From a virus: a DNA stretch of 31,857 nt. Numbering within the stretch: position 1 is the stretch's first letter; every line of letters begins with the position of its first letter. The DNA is taken from the IMG/VR virus record IMGVR_UViG_3300033064_000625, positions 1 through 31,857 of that record, one strand, 5' to 3'. The notes below the pieces were generated by a model that saw only the letters and a list, made by a program, of their open reading frames with translations, made no database searches and was not told the DNA's origin. A program made the position numbers and the translations under genes. Below, piece by piece: positions 28,814 to 31,857 of this stretch.

Positions 28814-28833
28814 AATACCTCCTTTCTTGCGAC

Positions 28834-28862
28834 ATTATAACATGGCTGGGCAAGTCACCAAT
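28834..28862 (-). promoter_or_regulatory. Possible promoter for the 58-aa gene
   Basis: On the minus strand a consensus TATAAT (28834-28839) is preceded, 16 bp further up, by TTGGTG. It overlaps the end of the ERF gene. The start would be near 28827, giving a leader of about 14 nt that contains the ribosome binding site. The -35 is imperfect. Confidence 0.4.
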
Positions 28863-30006
28863 TCATCATAGTTTTGACGTCAGCATAGAGTTTAGCCCGT
28901 AAGGTATCATCTTTGAGGTCGTCAGGCGTTACATGGAACTGGTTAGATAACCAGGTCGGGCCGTACTTCTTGCCATGCGAGGATACCCACGTTAAAAATG
29001 CCTGCATGTCGGCGGGCACTTCCTCTGGCTCGGTAACGGTTACAGGTTCGGGCTTCATAGTAAGCCCTTCCTGGTTCAATCCCGCTTCCATTTCGGCATT
29101 CTGTGGGGCTACCTTGCCCAGCCAGCGGCCAGTATTCGGATCAGATTGGTGCCATACTATCACTTGCTCAGTTTCAACAATGGTCAATTCCTGACCTTCA
29201 TATTCGCCCATCGGCAAATGCTCTTTCTGGCCGATATAGGTAATCTCTTTTGGCTCTGGCACTTCTGTTTCGGGCTCGGTGGGCGCCACTATCTCGGCTT
29301 CTGGTGGCTTACTACTGTACTCCCCCTTAGTAGGGCTCTGTGTTGATTGTGAGGGCTCTGGTGTATGTTCTTGGCACCATAACGGTTTTCCGTTACCGTC
29401 ATAGGTTTGGTTATCCTCGCTGTCTTTAACCGGGTGGGCAAAGGACTTCATCTTGCCCTTCATAAAGAACTCGGTATCATGCTCTTTGCACCAATGCTCT
29501 TGAGTCGGTGATTTCTCAGGTGGCTTCCCGGGTGGTTGATTGAGTGGACTCCCATCTTTCATTGGTGGCTTAAACTGTGCCGGTGCCTCCGCCTTTTGGC
29601 TGAGAGCATCGTCATCCTCATCGGCTGATACTCCTAATATACTAGACAGGCCATATCTACGCCCATAGGTTATTAGTGAACCCATAGCTTGTGGGTCGTT
29701 AGCAGTGCCCGTCATAGTGAAGCTACTAGACACCCACTCTCCCGAACTATGGCAGAGCACGGTCTCTATCACCACCCTTTCATCTTTACCACGTGTCCAG
29801 ATATGTTGCATCACACTCAATTCGTTATCAGATAATGGCTTCTTGCACGCCTTGATAATATCAGGTAGCGGGGCATAGGAGTACTTGATTTTAGCCCCTG
29901 ATTTTGTAGTAAAGTCTACCTTAGAAGTACGTTCTATGGCTGGGAATTGCCCCTGTGCTTTGGCCAGTGCGCCAGCAAGAGTAGCAATCGTATCAGACTT
30001 CTTCAT
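28855..30006 (-). CDS. ERF-family single-strand annealing protein with zinc-like insert and long tail
   Basis: A 383-aa protein. Residues 1-135 are the ERF domain: TLAGALAKAQGQFP, YSYAPLPDIIKACKKPLSDN, then GTANDPQAMGSLITYGRRYG and a DEDDDA end. ERF proteins anneal complementary strands in phage recombination and end repair. The rest is unusual: a Pro-rich linker, a Cys/His set (Cys173, His176, Cys211, His214) that may bind zinc, acidic linkers, a motif PQNAEMEAGLNQEGLT (301-316) shared with the 367-aa protein, and a C-terminal helical domain (MQAFLTWVSSHGKKYGPTW). GGAAGGTGAG precedes the ATG. Confidence 0.85.
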   Translation of the reverse strand: MKKSDTIATLAGALAKAQGQFPAIERTSKVDFTTKSGAKIKYSYAPLPDIIKACKKPLSDNELSVMQHIWTRGKDERVVIETVLCHSSGEWVSSSFTMTGTANDPQAMGSLITYGRRYGLSSILGVSADEDDDALSQKAEAPAQFKPPMKDGSPLNQPPGKPPEKSPTQEHWCKEHDTEFFMKGKMKSFAHPVKDSEDNQTYDGNGKPLWCQEHTPEPSQSTQSPTKGEYSSKPPEAEIVAPTEPETEVPEPKEITYIGQKEHLPMGEYEGQELTIVETEQVIVWHQSDPNTGRWLGKVAPQNAEMEAGLNQEGLTMKPEPVTVTEPEEVPADMQAFLTWVSSHGKKYGPTWLSNQFHVTPDDLKDDTLRAKLYADVKTMMNW

Positions 30007-30010
30007 ATTC

Positions 30011-30205
30011 TCACCTTCCTTGCCTTAAATCTGCTAAGGTTCGTGTCAAGTCCATGGAAGCCCGCTTACATGATGCGGATTCTTTGGTCGGGCTGTTTAT
30101 ATATTTTGGTGGTCTACCACCATATTCATAGTAGCCTACGTTCTGGGCTAACTCTATGAATCTCTGCGCTTCGGCTATCGCCCTCTGGAGTGTATCATAG
30201 TTCAT
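30011..30205 (-). CDS. 64-aa hypothetical protein
   Basis: A small basic helical protein (LQRAIAEAQRFIELAQNV, then GRPPKYINSPTKESASCKRA). It lies 4 nt before the ERF gene, with AGGAGGTGACC upstream, so it is probably co-translated with the recombination genes. The Gly-Arg-Pro-Pro-Lys segment could contact DNA. No family recognised. Confidence 0.5.
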   Translation of the reverse strand: MNYDTLQRAIAEAQRFIELAQNVGYYEYGGRPPKYINSPTKESASCKRASMDLTRTLADLRQGR

Positions 30206-30214
30206 TTCTTCTGG

Positions 30215-31318
30215 TCACCTCCTATTAGTTACCTGAATAATTGGCTCATTGTAAAAGTGCACTCCAGGTATGGGCTTCTGGTCGTGGTGCTTCTTGGCTA
30301 TGGCGGATAGCTGTGAGCTATCTATTACCTTGTACGCATCGGGTACAGCAGCGAAGTCAACTACCTCCCACTTCCAGGCATCCCTCATACCGGCGCTGCC
30401 TATATCAGTATGTACCGTCTTTGGGGCTTCTGGCTGTACTTCCACCAGGTCAACCGACTCGGTGAGTTCGCCCTTCAGTTCCATTTCTTTCTGGGCTGCT
30501 TCCATTCTCAGCCGGTTAATGTTCTCCTGTTCCCGGCGCTGGCGCTTCTGGTCCGCATTAAATGCCAGCATCTTGCCGCTGGTTATTATGTCGGCCTGCT
30601 CTATCGGCTCCATGAGGGATTTATAAGCCTCGTTGGTATCTTTTACGTGGTCCTGAAAGGGCTTGAGATATTCCTTCCTCTTTTCCTCCATGCCCTTCTT
30701 CACCTTACGGATGATAATTAGATCATCGTTAGCTGGAATTAAGTCATCAACAGTGGCAATAGTCCTGGCCTCAGCATATCGCAGCAATTGGCGACCTTCA
30801 GCGTAGAATGACATTACCGTTTCATCGGCTTCAGGTTTAACTATGGCCAGAGTTATGGCCTCAGGTTGCAGGTCATCATGGGCATCTGGTAGATATGGAG
30901 CATTGTCATTGCTTTCCATAAACAGCGTTAATCCTTCCACATTAAGACCATCTTCCATTTCATCGTTTTGCGGTTCGATACCTGATGCCCGGCGCTTTGC
31001 CTCCACTGGTATCGTTTTTACCTTGTCTTTAAAGCTGGCTATCTCAGCAACGGGGACATTTATGGCTGATACTTTCGCCTTCGCAAAGGTATCCCGCACG
31101 GGAACGGTTACGATGTCGTCCACTTTGAGTAGAGCCTCTGAGTAGTAGGTATATTCTCGTGAGCTTAATTCCTGTGTCGTTTCCGAAAAGTACAGCACCT
31201 TCACTATGTTGGTATCTGGCTCCTGGTCAGTCAATCTGTATTCCGCGATACATTGCGGGCACCCCGCTAATAGATTGAATGGGCCGTGTTTGCATTGGCT
31301 TGTCTGTTCCTGTGTCAC
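30215..31318 (-). CDS. Zinc-ribbon/coiled-coil protein of the recombination module
   Basis: A 367-aa protein. Residues 9-23 hold a putative zinc site (Cys9, His11, Cys20, Cys23). Residues 38-104 form a small domain (VKVLYFSETTQEL, then VPVRDTFAKAKVSAINVPVA). Residues 116-131 carry PQNDEMEDGLNVEGLT, nearly the same as a motif in the ERF protein. Residues 205-290 are a long Lys/Glu coiled coil, and 313-358 (AWKWEVVDFAAVPDAYKVID, then PGVHFYNEP) match a C-terminal module common in phage proteins encoded near recT/erf. It may be an accessory factor for annealing; the function is not established. Confidence 0.62.
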   Translation of the reverse strand: MTQEQTSQCKHGPFNLLAGCPQCIAEYRLTDQEPDTNIVKVLYFSETTQELSSREYTYYSEALLKVDDIVTVPVRDTFAKAKVSAINVPVAEIASFKDKVKTIPVEAKRRASGIEPQNDEMEDGLNVEGLTLFMESNDNAPYLPDAHDDLQPEAITLAIVKPEADETVMSFYAEGRQLLRYAEARTIATVDDLIPANDDLIIIRKVKKGMEEKRKEYLKPFQDHVKDTNEAYKSLMEPIEQADIITSGKMLAFNADQKRQRREQENINRLRMEAAQKEMELKGELTESVDLVEVQPEAPKTVHTDIGSAGMRDAWKWEVVDFAAVPDAYKVIDSSQLSAIAKKHHDQKPIPGVHFYNEPIIQVTNRR

Positions 31319-31539
31319 TATTCACCTCCGAATACATATTCCATTATATTCCATTTGATTTCGGGGAGTACCTTGCCCAGCACCGTCAGAGTGGCTACCT
31401 GTGTTATCTTACGCTGGCCTGTCTTGAAGCGGCTGAATACACTCTTGTGGATGCCTAGCTTCTCGGCTAGTTGGGTGTCAGTCCAGCCCCGTTCCTTTTG
31501 GCAATATGCAATACTGGTTAGCAAACTCATAAGCTTCAC
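31318..31539 (-). CDS. XRE-family helix-turn-helix regulator
   Basis: A 73-aa protein with one HTH of the Cro/CI type: GWTDTQLAEKLGIHKSVFSR, then FKTGQRKITQVATLTVLGKV. The recognition helix is about residues 29-40. It overlaps the YopX-like gene by 4 nt (ATGA) and shares one base with the 367-aa gene. Its small size fits a Cro-like regulator, but a lysogeny role cannot be judged without the flanking region. Confidence 0.8.
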   Translation of the reverse strand: MKLMSLLTSIAYCQKERGWTDTQLAEKLGIHKSVFSRFKTGQRKITQVATLTVLGKVLPEIKWNIMEYVFGGE

Positions 31540-31838
31540 CTAGCCTCCAGTAATTCAGGGTTCTCGTAGATGTTGCCGATAACTTCATAGGGCAAGCCCT
31601 CCTTGGCACATTCTGTCCAAGTTTCATATAGCCTGCCAAAGCTAACTCCCTTATCAAACTTTCGTCTTAGATACCAACAACCTTCCAAAAGGCAAACTTC
31701 AAAATTGCCTGCATTTAACCTAACTATATCCCCCTCGAATATCTCCACCCCGTTCTTATCGAGGAGGCCGGTGAACTGCATGACTTCAAACTCTGGGCGT
31801 TTACTCATCTCAACTGCTCGTTCCACGTTAGCCATCAT
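31536..31838 (-). CDS. YopX-like protein (start uncertain, may extend past edge)
   Basis: A protein of at least 100 aa with the YopX-family core: VMQFTGLLDKNGVEIFEGDI (about 18-37) and the C-terminal YEVIGNIYENPELL. YopX domains form small beta-barrels of unknown function that are common in phage early regions. The first Met (31838) lacks a good ribosome binding site, and the frame stays open to the window edge, so the true start may be outside or at an internal Met (for example Met10). Confidence 0.8.
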   Translation of the reverse strand: MMANVERAVEMSKRPEFEVMQFTGLLDKNGVEIFEGDIVRLNAGNFEVCLLEGCWYLRRKFDKGVSFGRLYETWTECAKEGLPYEVIGNIYENPELLEAR

Positions 31839-31857
31839 TCGTCTAAGTAGATTATCC

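Overview
The window is a contiguous piece of a tailed double-stranded DNA phage genome (Caudoviricetes). It could be a free phage or a prophage. The gene set (HK97-type capsid, tail tube, tail assembly chaperone, tape measure) points to a long-tailed siphovirus-like virion. Essentially every gene lies on the minus strand, so transcription runs from high to low coordinates. Strong AGGAGG-type ribosome binding sites, ATGA/TAATG start-stop overlaps and sigma70-type TTGACA promoters fit a bacterial host, but nothing here fixes the host taxon. No integrase, lysis gene, tRNA or CRISPR was seen, and the tape measure gene runs off the left edge.

Layout from right to left. (1) 31838-28637 is an early and recombination module: YopX-like protein, XRE regulator, a coiled-coil/zinc protein, a small protein, an ERF-type single-strand annealing protein and a 58-aa protein. 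(2) 28636-28380 is a GC-rich intergenic block with several nested inverted repeats, followed by a strong promoter that overlaps the start of a small helix-turn-helix gene. (3) 28343-26837 is replication: HTH protein, replisome organizer (DUF4373-like) containing iteron-like repeats beside an AT-rich tract, and a DnaC-like helicase loader. (4) 26840-21849 is a tightly packed run of small accessory genes, many with CxxC zinc motifs, plus a NinG-like protein and a short cytosine-C5 methyltransferase. (5) 21804-21697 is a promoter followed directly by a strong hairpin terminator, laid out like a late-gene antitermination switch. (6) 21662-14396 is the packaging and head module: zinc ribbon, 45-aa protein, ParB-methyltransferase, small and large terminase, portal fused to a MuF domain, prohead protease and major capsid protein. 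(7) 14253-3959 is a block of about 10 kb of virion-surface candidates set between the capsid gene and the connector gene: putative decoration proteins, four tandem LamG-like proteins, a beta-helix tailspike-like protein and a 667-aa protein ending in two different repeat arrays. (8) 3958-1 is the connector and tail module: connector, HK97-gp10-like protein, tail terminator, two paralogous tail tube proteins (one carrying a large inserted domain), tail assembly chaperone and tape measure.

The most unusual points are: the tail tube paralogue with a 151-residue insertion; the LamG/beta-helix block beside the capsid gene; the 19-residue and exact 10-residue repeat arrays in the 667-aa protein; a 16-residue motif shared by the ERF protein and its neighbour with mostly different codons; a candidate structured RNA; a candidate replication origin inside the replisome organizer gene; and the late promoter-terminator pair. 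Four short genes (45, 46, 54 and 58 aa) and the partial tape measure gene were found by reading the sequence directly.
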